The notes under the pieces were generated by a model. The model had not been told where the DNA came from, made no database searches, and saw only the letters and a program-made list of their open reading frames with translations. A stretch of 64,000 nucleotides of DNA from Nitrospirota bacterium (GTDB lineage Bacteria; JACPQY01), in NCBI GenBank assembly GCA_016180645.1, contig JACPAV010000015.1, positions 1 through 64,000 of the forward strand, read 5' to 3'. The position numbers and the translations under genes were made by a program. Below, one piece after another: positions 43,205-50,626 of this stretch (position 1 is the first letter of the stretch; each line of letters begins with the position of its first letter).

Positions 43205-44890
43205 ATGACCCATAAAGTTGCACATATTCGTGCTGTTTCGGTTTTGGTTGGGGGCATGGTTTTCCTTCCACAAATTCTTCTCGGCTATGAGCAAAACCAA
43301 GTGATGTTCCCGGAGCGACCGAACGCCCCTTTCATCTCGAATGAAATCATTGTGAAGTACAAACCCCACGCCAAGTCGGATCCCAAGTCGAAAAAAATCT
43401 TTCATGGAAGGGGAACTCCCGGAAACCTGGCCGACATCCGTCGAGTCGAGGTCCCGAAGGGGAAAAACGTCGAGACCTTTGTCGAGGAGCAAAGGATGAA
43501 TCCCGACGTGGAATACGCCGAGATGAATTACGTTCTGGAGATTTCCGGGACCCTGGGGACGGCAGCCGTTCCAAACGACCCCCTCTATTCGCAGCAGTGG
43601 GCCCTCCCGAAAATCCAGGCTCCCCAGGCTTGGGATCTGGAAACGGGAAAACCGCGGGTCGTCGTCGCGGTGGTGGACACGGGGGTGGACTACCGCCACC
43701 CGGATCTGTCCGCGAACATCTGGACCAACGAGAAGGAGATTCCGGAGAACGGCATGGATGACGATGGAAACGGGTTTGTCGATGACTATTGCGGCTACGA
43801 TTTTGTGAGCATCGATCCTCGCGTGGTCTACCCAGGAGAGGATGCCGGTCCGCGTGACAACGATCCCATGGATGTTCATGGCCATGGCACCCATGTGTCG
43901 GGAATTGTAGGGGCGGTTCCCAACAACGCAATCGGAATATCAGGAGTGAATTGGGGTTCGAGAATCATGGCCTTGCGCGCCGGATTCAAGAATATGTGGG
44001 GCGGAGGAAGTTTGCTCGCTTCGGATATAGCAGCGGCTATGGTCTATGCCGCGGATAACGGCGCAAAGGTGATCAACATGAGCTGGGGTGCGTATGGGCT
44101 TTCAAAGCTTCTAACGGATGCTATCAACTATGCCCATGATTCGGGAGTGGTTCTGGTAGCTGCCGCCGGCAACTATAATCGGAGCGATAAATTCTATCCC
44201 GCGGCTTTCCCCAACGTGATCGCCGTTTCGGCAACGGATCCCAGTGATAACAAAGCTTACTTTTCCAATTATGGAGATTGGATAGAACTGGCCGCCCCCG
44301 GTACTTACATTTATAGTACGCTGCCGGGGGGCCGCTATGCGGCGTGGAGCGGGACCAGCATGGCTGCTCCCTTCGTCGCAGGGCTGGCGGGGTTGGTTCT
44401 ATCGCAAACGCCAGGTTATACGAACGAGGAAGTCAGACAAGTCCTGGCCGACGGCGCGGATGATTTGGGCGCGCCCGGTCGAGATCCTTACTTCGGTTTC
44501 GGAAGGATCAACGTCTTCAACTCCCTCAGGATCGTCCCGGTCACTCCCATCTTGATCGACATCAAGCCGGGAAGTTTTCCCAATTCCATCAACCTGCGAA
44601 GCTCAGGCGTTATCCCCGTGGCCATTCCGAGCACGGAGGAATTCCAAGCGGCCTCGGTGGATGTTGAAACGGTCCGTTTCGGTCCCGCGGGCGCCGGGAT
44701 GGACCATTCGGCTTTTGAAGACGTAGACCAAGACGGCGACCTCGACCTCGTCCTGCATTTCAGAACGCAGGAGACGGGACTGGAGCCCGGTGACACACAA
44801 GCGGCCTTGACCGGCAAGACCCTCAAGGAACATGGCAGCCGGCCCATCGTGGGTGTCGATTCGGTCCGAATCGTGCCCGTCACGAGGTAG
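43205..44890 (+). CDS. Secreted subtilisin-like serine protease (S8)
   Basis: 561 residues from ATG 43205 (MTHKVAHIRAVSVLVGGMVF, a signal peptide). Pro-region with FISNEIIVKYKP. Catalytic triad complete: VVVAVVDTGVDYRHP (Asp), DVHGHGTHVSGIV (His) and WSGTSMAAPFVAG (Ser), with AAAGNYN as the oxyanion Asn. A C-terminal domain of ~130 residues (IDIKPGSFPNSINLRSSGVI; EDVDQDGDLDLVLHF) is a module common at the ends of secreted bacterial proteins and contains a Ca-binding-like DxDxDG loop. Likely exported and self-processed, under sigma-54 control by the adjacent kinase-activator. An XRE gene starts 1 bp after its stop. Confidence 0.93.
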   Translation: MTHKVAHIRAVSVLVGGMVFLPQILLGYEQNQVMFPERPNAPFISNEIIVKYKPHAKSDPKSKKIFHGRGTPGNLADIRRVEVPKGKNVETFVEEQRMNPDVEYAEMNYVLEISGTLGTAAVPNDPLYSQQWALPKIQAPQAWDLETGKPRVVVAVVDTGVDYRHPDLSANIWTNEKEIPENGMDDDGNGFVDDYCGYDFVSIDPRVVYPGEDAGPRDNDPMDVHGHGTHVSGIVGAVPNNAIGISGVNWGSRIMALRAGFKNMWGGGSLLASDIAAAMVYAADNGAKVINMSWGAYGLSKLLTDAINYAHDSGVVLVAAAGNYNRSDKFYPAAFPNVIAVSATDPSDNKAYFSNYGDWIELAAPGTYIYSTLPGGRYAAWSGTSMAAPFVAGLAGLVLSQTPGYTNEEVRQVLADGADDLGAPGRDPYFGFGRINVFNSLRIVPVTPILIDIKPGSFPNSINLRSSGVIPVAIPSTEEFQAASVDVETVRFGPAGAGMDHSAFEDVDQDGDLDLVLHFRTQETGLEPGDTQAALTGKTLKEHGSRPIVGVDSVRIVPVTR

Positions 44891-44891
44891 C

Positions 44892-45359
44892 ATGGTCGCG
44901 CAAGAGGGAAGCCATGCACTCGTTGCCAAGGTCGGTCGGCGGATTACCCTGGCCCGCAAACAGACCGGGCTTACGCAGGAACGTCTCGCGGAGCGGGCCG
45001 GGATCACGCAACAGATGCTGGGCCGGACCGAGAAGGCACGCCACCCGGGCGTCTCCCTCGCGACGATATTCCGGATCGCGTCCGGTCTGGGGTGGACCGT
45101 GGCCGATCTCCTCGATGTGGCGGCGCCCGAGCCGGTTCTATGTCCCTGCCGAACCCGTTTCCTGGGTTCGATGGAGGCAATCGACCTGAAACTTCGGCGG
45201 TTGCCGCCGCTCGACAGGCGACGGACGGAAAAGATCCTGCACGAGATCGTGACTCATGTCGTTCGGGCCAAGCCGGATATTCGACCCGGAATGCTGGGTC
45301 ACCTTTCAGCCGCCTGCCGACAAACCTCGCGCACAAGCCGGACAATGAATGAAGACTGA
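44892..45359 (+). CDS. XRE-family helix-turn-helix regulator
   Basis: 155 residues from ATG 44892, immediately after the protease stop. N-terminal XRE domain: VGRRITLARKQTGLTQERLAERAGITQQMLGRTEKARHPGVSLATIFRIASGLG. The rest holds CPCRTRF and a helical region LKLRRLPPLDRRRTEKILHEIVTHVVRA. No repeats of a palindromic operator were spotted at its start, so it probably shares the protease promoter. Target genes unknown; the lipoprotein gene that follows at 45539 is one candidate. Confidence 0.87.
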   Translation: MVAQEGSHALVAKVGRRITLARKQTGLTQERLAERAGITQQMLGRTEKARHPGVSLATIFRIASGLGWTVADLLDVAAPEPVLCPCRTRFLGSMEAIDLKLRRLPPLDRRRTEKILHEIVTHVVRAKPDIRPGMLGHLSAACRQTSRTSRTMNED

Positions 45360-45538
45360 ATCGGTGCACAATGGTAACCCTTACGCCTTATAGGTTGTTG
45401 ACCGACCGTTTGGATTGGGCAAGCATGGATCAACAATTAGTGTCACTTGTGCCACGGGGCTTCGACAGGGGAATGAAAACGAAAAGGGAGGATGGATGTG
45501 TCGGTTCTTGCTTTCCCGCGAGGCCATCGGGTAACCCC

Positions 45539-48500
45539 ATGACTCGCCTGTCCCTGCCTCGATCCTGGATCCGATCTCTCCGGCTTTCTCTCCCTTTTTA
45601 CCTTTTACTTTTGACTTTTTCCTTGCCTCTGGCCGCCTGCTATCGCAAAACCAAGCACACGGAGTCGAACAAGATCCCGTCCGACAGTCTCCCACTCGAC
45701 GTATCTCTCCCGCTGTCCACCGAGGTGGCCGCGGCCCTCAACGGCGTGGCCGATCAGGATGAGCTCGTTGTGGATGTCCTGGTGAACGACGAACTCGTGG
45801 CGGAGGGCGTTCGCGGCGGCATCCGCGCGGGGGTTCGCGCCTCGGAGCAGTCGGGTGTTCGGGGAGGAATACGCGCCTCCCAAGCGGGAGGTGTTCGCGG
45901 GGGTGTGCGCGGCGGCGTGCGAGGCGCGGGAGGAACCGAACCCATACCCGGCGCTCCCGCGCGTGAACCCGTAAATCGTGACCCCGTGAACCAGATCGGA
46001 ACTTCTGGCTCACGGGGTCACGGGATCACGGGATCACGGAAGCAGGCGAGCGAGAGCGAGCTTGCGTTTGCGTTCGAGGTAACCTCCTTCCTGCCCAGGA
46101 AGTCCGCCCGGGACGGAGAGAACAACTTCCACACGCGAGTGCGTCCCGGCCGGCATCCCGACGTGTCTCTCGTCGAAGTTAAAACAACCGTCAAAATGTC
46201 TGTCCCTTCTTCTGTAGCGGCCGGTTTTACACCGGACGGATCTTCCACCGGCGACGGGCGACCGACGACCGACGACTTTGAGTTCGAAATAGAGATCGAA
46301 GACACCGACATCGACCTTTCCGAGGTGGACCTTCCCGATCTCGACGGCAACGGGATCGCCACGATCACCGAGGTTGCCGCTCTCATTGGAAGCGAGGCCG
46401 TAGGGGCGGGCTTGCCCGCCCGTTCGTTGGATGACGCCATCGCCATCGCCTCGGATGCCACCAGCACGCAGAAGCCCACGCAGGAGCAGGCGCAGGCGGC
46501 CTTCCAATCTCTCGCCGCCAAGCTGGAGAAAAAAGTCGTCGCGGACTTCAAAGCCGCAGGGGTCACGCCTCCGGCCGAGGTCAAGATCGAGATCAAGGAA
46601 ATCGATCTGACGCCGCCGGAGACGACGGTCGACGGTCGACGGACGACGGTCGACGGTTCTTGGACCTTCACCTTCACGTGCAATGAAACATTCTGCACGT
46701 TCCGTTGCTCTGTGGACGGGGCCGAGTTTGCGCCGTGTTCCTCTCCGGTCACCCTGAGTTGCGCCGCGGTAGTCGCGGGCTTCACGCCTGCGCGTCCCGT
46801 ACCGGTAGCCGCAGGCTTTAGCCTGCGTCCGAAAGACGCACCCGTAAAGGGTGCGCCTACCTCGTGTACACCTGGCGAACATGAGCTCGCCGTCTTCGCC
46901 CTCGACGCCCTCGGCAACCGCGACACGACCCCCGCCGAGATCACATTCACCGTTCTCCCCTCCTGCATCCCCTCCGCCGAAATCTGCGACGGCCTCGACA
47001 ACGACTGCGATCAATTGGTCGATGAAGACTGGGTAGCCGCACCCTTTACGGGTGCGTCTTCAGACGCAGGCATAAAGCCTGCGGCTACCGTTGCTTCGCT
47101 CGGCCAATCCTGCACCGTGGGCGTCGGCGCCTGCCAGACCACGGGCGCGTTTATCTGCAAGTCGGACGGGACGGGGACGGTTTGCGATGCCGTGGCCGGT
47201 TCGCCTTCCGCCGAGATCTGCGACGGCAAGGACAACGACTGCGACGGGAAAACCGATGAAGACATCCCTTCCGCCTCGTGCTCAACCGGCTCCCCGGGAA
47301 TCTGTAGCGCAGGCCTTCAGGCCTGCGTGAACGGTTCCCTCACCTGCGCCCAACGCCTATCGCCCATCGCCGAAATCTGCGACGGCCTCGACAACGACTG
47401 CGACGGCCAGACGGACGAGGACTTCGTAGCGTCCGGTTTTACACCGGACGGTCCCTTGGGCCAGACTTGCTCGACCGGCGTGGGTGAGTGCGCGAGGGCG
47501 GGCACGTTCGTGTGCAAGGCGGATGGCACGGGGACATCGTGCAATACGGTCGCCGGATCGCCTGCCGCCGAGACCTGCGACTCAAAGGACAACGATTGCG
47601 ACGGTTTGACGGACGAAAACTTCGTGTGCGATACAACCGCGCCCACCTTCTCCGGCCTCACCTCCGCCACCGCCATCTCCGCCTCCCAGATCAACCTCTC
47701 CTGGACCGCCGCGTCCGACGCCGTGAGTCCCGCGTCCTCCCTGATCTACGACATCTGCCAGACCACCACCTCCGGCGGTTGCTCCGCGTTCACGCCTACC
47801 TACACCACTGCCGCGGGAGCCACTTCCTATTCGCCAGGAACTCTGTCACCAGGAACCAGGTACTTCTATGTTGTTCGGGCAAGAGATGAGGTGGGAAATG
47901 CAGATACGAACAACATAGAACGGTCGGCCCGCACGTGGTCCACCATCGGCGTGGCCCAAGCCGTCACCACCCACCTCGGCTATCACACCTGCTCGCTCCA
48001 ATCCGATGGAACGGTGAAATGCTGGGGGCTCAATGACTTCGGTCAGCTCGGGGATGGAACGACGGTGAACAAGTCCACGCCCGTTGCCGTCAGCACGCTC
48101 TCGGGCGCCATCGCCGTCGCGGGAGGGACCAGCCACACTTGCTCGCTTCTTTCAAATGGTACAGTAGCGTGCTGGGGGAACAATGGTGATGGCCGGCTTG
48201 GGGACGGGACGGTCGTCAATAAATCCACGCCGGTTATGGTCAGCACGCTGACGAATGCCGTGGCCGTCGCGGTAGGGGGCGGCCACAATTGTTCGCTCCA
48301 TTCGGACGGCACGGCCAAGTGCTGGGGGTACAACCGCAACAATATCGCGACCGGAACCGGCCAGCTTGGAGATGGGACAACGACCGATAAGTCCACCCCG
48401 GTGGCCGTGAGTTCCTTGTCGAACGGCGTGGCCGTCGCGGCAGGGACCTATCACACGTGTTTCCTTCTTTCGGACGGTGCGGTCCGGTGTTGCGGGGACA

Positions 48501-50146
48501 ACCAATACGGCCAGCTTGGGGATGGAACGCTCGCCAGCAAATCCACTCCGGTGGCCGTCAGCACGCTCACGAATGTTGTGGCCATCGCGGGAGCGTGGTG
48601 GCACGTCTGTTCGCTTCTTTCGGACGGTACGGTGAAGTGCTGGGGACAGAATACCTACGGTGGGCTTGGGGACGGGACAGTTGCCAGCAAATCCACTCCG
48701 GTGGCCGTCAGTACGCTCACGAATGTTGTGGCCATCGCGGGAGGATCGAATCACACCTGTTCCCTACTTTCCGACGGCACGGTGAAATGCTGGGGGTGGA
48801 ATCCCTACGGTCAGCTTGGGGATGGGGCGACGGTGCAAAAGACGACTCCCGTGGCCGTCGCCACGCTTTCCGGTGCGATCTCCGTTGCGGGAGGGAGCGG
48901 CCACTCATGCTCGCTTCTTTGGGACGGCACGGTCAAATGCTGGGGGTACAATCTCTACGGCCAGCTAGGAGACGGGACGACGGTGAACAGATGGGCCCCC
49001 GTGGCCGTCTCGATGCCCCCCGCCGCAGGCGGGGTGAAACTTCCGCGCCTCCACGAATCCACCGCCTCCGGCGCCCCCGCCCGCCCCTTCCGCGAAGGGA
49101 TCTCCGCCCACCGCGGCAACCATTCTTGCGCGCTCGTTTCAAACGGAACGGTCAGATGCTGGGGATGGAACACTAATGGTCAGGTTGGGGATGGGACCAC
49201 CGCCAACCGCCTAACGCCCACCGCCGTTTCTTCTTTGACGAACGTCGTGGCCGTAGCGGATGGGGGCATTCACACCTGCGCGTTGGCATCGGATGGAACG
49301 GTAAAATGCTGGGGAGACAATGCTTACGGCCAGTTGGGGGACGGCACGACGGTCGACAAATCGACGCCTGTTTTCGTCTCCACACTCACGAACACCGTGG
49401 CGGTGACGGGTGGGAACGCTCACACCTGCGCGCTCACCTCGGACGGCTCGGCCACATGTTGGGGATACAATTTGTTCGGGCAGTTGGGGGACGGCACGGG
49501 GGCCGGCAAATCGACGCCTGTTTTCGTCTCCACACTCACGAACACCGTGGCGGTGACGGGTGGGGACAACTACACCTGCGCGCTCGCATCGGACGGAACG
49601 GTAAAATGCTGGGGACGCAACAATTACGGCCAATTGGGCGACGGGACGACAGCGGGCAAGTCGACGCCCGTGGCTGTCTCGACGCTTTCGGGCGCCGTTG
49701 CCGTCGCGGCAGGGGCCGATCACACCTGCGCCCTGGCTGCCGACGGAACAGTCAAATGCTGGGGCGCCAATGCCGATGGCCGGTTGGGGGACGGCACCAC
49801 AGTTGACAAGTGGACGCCCGTTTCCGTCTCAACGCTCACGAACGTCGTGGCCGTAACGGGCGGCGGGACCGCTCACAGCTGCGCCTTGGCTGCCGACGGA
49901 ACAGTCAAATGCTGGGGAGCCAATGGACAGGGCCAACTGGGCGACGGGACGACGGTGAACAAGTCCACCCCGGTCGCCGTCTCCATGCTCACGAACGCCG
50001 TAGCGATAGCGGGTGGGGACGTTCACACCTGCGCCCTGGCTGCCGACGGAACAGTCAAATGCTGGGGATCTAACAATGTCGGCCAACTCGGCGACGGGAC
50101 GACGGTGAATCGGTTGACCCCCGTCCCGGTAATCAACTTGCCATGA
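45539..50146 (+). CDS. Giant lipoprotein 1: Arg-rich repeats, MopE motifs, two RCC1 propellers
   Basis: 1535 residues from ATG 45539, chosen because it gives a lipoprotein signal (LLLLTFSLPLAAC). Order: LPLDVSLPLSTEVAAALNGV block; VAEGVRGGIRAGVR-type Arg/Gly repeats; a Ca-loop-like LPDLDGNGIATITE; an Ig-like Cys-rich domain (FTCNETFCTFRCSVDG); four MopE motifs CDGxDNDCDGxxDE; an FN3-type domain; then 14 RCC1 repeats (HTCSLLSDGTVKCWGxN.GQLGDGT) split 7+7 by a proline-rich linker containing ESTASGAPARPFREG, which equals two seven-bladed propellers. Surface-exposed binding protein, ligand unknown. The gene holds many palindromic and heptamer repeats translated in frame. Confidence 0.88.
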   Translation: MTRLSLPRSWIRSLRLSLPFYLLLLTFSLPLAACYRKTKHTESNKIPSDSLPLDVSLPLSTEVAAALNGVADQDELVVDVLVNDELVAEGVRGGIRAGVRASEQSGVRGGIRASQAGGVRGGVRGGVRGAGGTEPIPGAPAREPVNRDPVNQIGTSGSRGHGITGSRKQASESELAFAFEVTSFLPRKSARDGENNFHTRVRPGRHPDVSLVEVKTTVKMSVPSSVAAGFTPDGSSTGDGRPTTDDFEFEIEIEDTDIDLSEVDLPDLDGNGIATITEVAALIGSEAVGAGLPARSLDDAIAIASDATSTQKPTQEQAQAAFQSLAAKLEKKVVADFKAAGVTPPAEVKIEIKEIDLTPPETTVDGRRTTVDGSWTFTFTCNETFCTFRCSVDGAEFAPCSSPVTLSCAAVVAGFTPARPVPVAAGFSLRPKDAPVKGAPTSCTPGEHELAVFALDALGNRDTTPAEITFTVLPSCIPSAEICDGLDNDCDQLVDEDWVAAPFTGASSDAGIKPAATVASLGQSCTVGVGACQTTGAFICKSDGTGTVCDAVAGSPSAEICDGKDNDCDGKTDEDIPSASCSTGSPGICSAGLQACVNGSLTCAQRLSPIAEICDGLDNDCDGQTDEDFVASGFTPDGPLGQTCSTGVGECARAGTFVCKADGTGTSCNTVAGSPAAETCDSKDNDCDGLTDENFVCDTTAPTFSGLTSATAISASQINLSWTAASDAVSPASSLIYDICQTTTSGGCSAFTPTYTTAAGATSYSPGTLSPGTRYFYVVRARDEVGNADTNNIERSARTWSTIGVAQAVTTHLGYHTCSLQSDGTVKCWGLNDFGQLGDGTTVNKSTPVAVSTLSGAIAVAGGTSHTCSLLSNGTVACWGNNGDGRLGDGTVVNKSTPVMVSTLTNAVAVAVGGGHNCSLHSDGTAKCWGYNRNNIATGTGQLGDGTTTDKSTPVAVSSLSNGVAVAAGTYHTCFLLSDGAVRCCGDNQYGQLGDGTLASKSTPVAVSTLTNVVAIAGAWWHVCSLLSDGTVKCWGQNTYGGLGDGTVASKSTPVAVSTLTNVVAIAGGSNHTCSLLSDGTVKCWGWNPYGQLGDGATVQKTTPVAVATLSGAISVAGGSGHSCSLLWDGTVKCWGYNLYGQLGDGTTVNRWAPVAVSMPPAAGGVKLPRLHESTASGAPARPFREGISAHRGNHSCALVSNGTVRCWGWNTNGQVGDGTTANRLTPTAVSSLTNVVAVADGGIHTCALASDGTVKCWGDNAYGQLGDGTTVDKSTPVFVSTLTNTVAVTGGNAHTCALTSDGSATCWGYNLFGQLGDGTGAGKSTPVFVSTLTNTVAVTGGDNYTCALASDGTVKCWGRNNYGQLGDGTTAGKSTPVAVSTLSGAVAVAAGADHTCALAADGTVKCWGANADGRLGDGTTVDKWTPVSVSTLTNVVAVTGGGTAHSCALAADGTVKCWGANGQGQLGDGTTVNKSTPVAVSMLTNAVAIAGGDVHTCALAADGTVKCWGSNNVGQLGDGTTVNRLTPVPVINLP
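45593..45627 (+). repeat. Heptanucleotide repeat in the signal-peptide codons of lipoprotein 1
   Basis: Five 7-bp units: CCTTTTT, ACCTTTT, ACTTTTG, ACTTTTT, CCTTGCC. They encode the hydrophobic core of the lipoprotein signal. Confidence 0.6.
45978..46021. repeat. Long hairpin repeat inside lipoprotein 1
   Basis: Perfect 12-bp arms GTGACCCCGTGA / TCACGGGGTCAC continued by CCAGA / TCTGG, giving a ~18-bp stem with one mismatch and an 8-nt loop. Followed by tandem copies of CACGGGAT. Translated within REPVNRDPVNQIGTSGSRGH. Confidence 0.8.
46214..46238. repeat. Palindromic element translated in lipoprotein 1 (CCGGT-type)
   Basis: GTAGCGGCCGGTTTTACACC followed by GGACG; the arms CCGGT/ACCGG flank TTTAC. 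The same element recurs at 47427-47452 and, inverted, at 57089-57112. Translated VAAGFTPDG here. Confidence 0.75.
46401..46421. repeat. GGCGGGC-TT-GCCCGCC palindrome in lipoprotein 1
   Basis: Same GTAGGGGCGGGCTTGCCCGC element as at 52601, 62340 and 62601. Translated VGAGLPA in all four places. Confidence 0.78.
46626..46653 (+). repeat. Heptanucleotide tract (CGGTCGA)4
   Basis: Units CGGTCGA, CGGTCGA, CGGACGA, CGGTCGA, translated VDGRRTTVDG. Confidence 0.75.
46804..46860. repeat. Compound palindromic element, copy 1
   Basis: Two adjacent hairpins: CGCAGGC-TTTA-GCCTGCG (46810-46827) and CGCACCC-GTAAA-GGGTGCG (46837-46855), bounded by GGTAGCC and CCTAC. Translated VAAGFSLRPKDAPVKGAPT. An inverted copy lies 170 bp downstream. 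Confidence 0.85.
47033..47089. repeat. Compound palindromic element, copy 2 (inverted)
   Basis: The reverse complement matches copy 1 at 46804-46860 almost base for base, including both hairpins and the GTAGCC/GGCTAC ends. Because it is inverted it is read as a different peptide, VAAPFTGASSDAGIKPAAT, yet no stop codon arises. Confidence 0.85.
47303..47328. repeat. CGCAGGCC-TTCA-GGCCTGCG... hairpin in lipoprotein 1
   Basis: Perfect 8-bp stem with a 4-nt loop (47308-47327) preceded by GTAG, placed between two MopE motifs and translated CSAGLQACV. Confidence 0.75.
47347..47374 (+). repeat. Heptanucleotide tract in lipoprotein 1
   Basis: Units CGCCCAA, CGCCTAT, CGCCCAT, CGCCGAA. Related tracts (CCGCCAA, CCGCCTA...) occur at the matching RCC1 positions near 49200 and 54840. 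Confidence 0.6.
47427..47452. repeat. GTCCGGT-TTTAC-ACCGGAC palindrome in lipoprotein 1
   Basis: Perfect 7-bp arms preceded by GTAGC. Second copy of the element at 46214, translated VASGFTPDGP after a MopE motif. Confidence 0.8.
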
Positions 50147-50179
50147 GAATACGGATGAGCGGTCAGGCCGCCCCCGAGG

Positions 50180-50299
50180 CTAGGACCCCGATGCTTCCTT
50201 GCGCTGACGCTCGTACTGGTGGCCCATGATGAACGCAAAAACGAGGATGCCGGCCATGACCGCCAGAAACACATATCCAACGATTTCCGCGTTGCTCAT
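50180..50299 (-). CDS. Small membrane protein, 39 residues
   Basis: Reads MSNAEIVGYVFLAVMAGILV then FAFIMGHQYERQRKEASGS: one membrane helix followed by a basic cytoplasmic tail. Its ATG overlaps the stop of the upstream 68-72-residue gene (ATGA), which strongly suggests translational coupling and a real gene. Nothing similar is recognised. The N-out/C-in layout with a short charged tail resembles small bitopic regulatory subunits. Confidence 0.6.
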   Translation of the reverse strand: MSNAEIVGYVFLAVMAGILVFAFIMGHQYERQRKEASGS

Positions 50300-50502
50300 G
50301 GTCCCATCCTATCGCCATCCAGCTTTCCCGTCAACCAGAACCCGGCCGCCAAACAGCCGACACCAATTGCCATCCCCAGGAAATCCACACCCAGCCTGGT
50401 TCCATCGACAAAAGCGTCCGCCACGCTGCCCGAAAGAACAACGAGACTTGCACTCTTCAAAAAATCCGCCATCCACTCAACCTGCCGCCTCGTCCACTTC
50501 AT
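50296..50502 (-). CDS. Small two-helix membrane protein, 68 residues
   Basis: From ATG 50502 (MKWTRRQVEWMADFLKSASL); ATG 50514 would add four residues. Two hydrophobic helices (LKSASLVVLSGSVADAF and LGVDFLGMAIGVGCLAAGFWL) joined by a short loop DGTRLG. Small proteins with this V-x-L-G-S/L-G-x-x-x-G-x-x-x-A pattern are common but uncharacterised. It forms a two-gene operon with the 39-residue membrane protein, opposite in direction to the surrounding lipoprotein genes. Together they fill most of the 480-bp gap between lipoproteins 1 and 2. Confidence 0.62.
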   Translation of the reverse strand: MKWTRRQVEWMADFLKSASLVVLSGSVADAFVDGTRLGVDFLGMAIGVGCLAAGFWLTGKLDGDRMGP

Positions 50503-50626
50503 CAAGCCGTTCATACGCCTCTTTCACCACCTACTCAAGTATCTTCTTGGCGGCCAGTTCGCCCGCCTCCTACCATCAGAAACTTGCCTCCCTCACTTTG
50601 GCCGTGCCAAGGGGAGAAAACGGTCG

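Noticed and set aside
46018-47014. Overlapping minus-strand frames opposite lipoprotein 1
   Set aside because: They arise from the palindromic repeats, which stay open on both strands; no domain or start signal.
47941-50146. Regular repeats of about 150 bp, first suspected as a CRISPR-like or satellite array
   Set aside because: They are codon-level RCC1 repeats with divergent sequence and no unique spacers.
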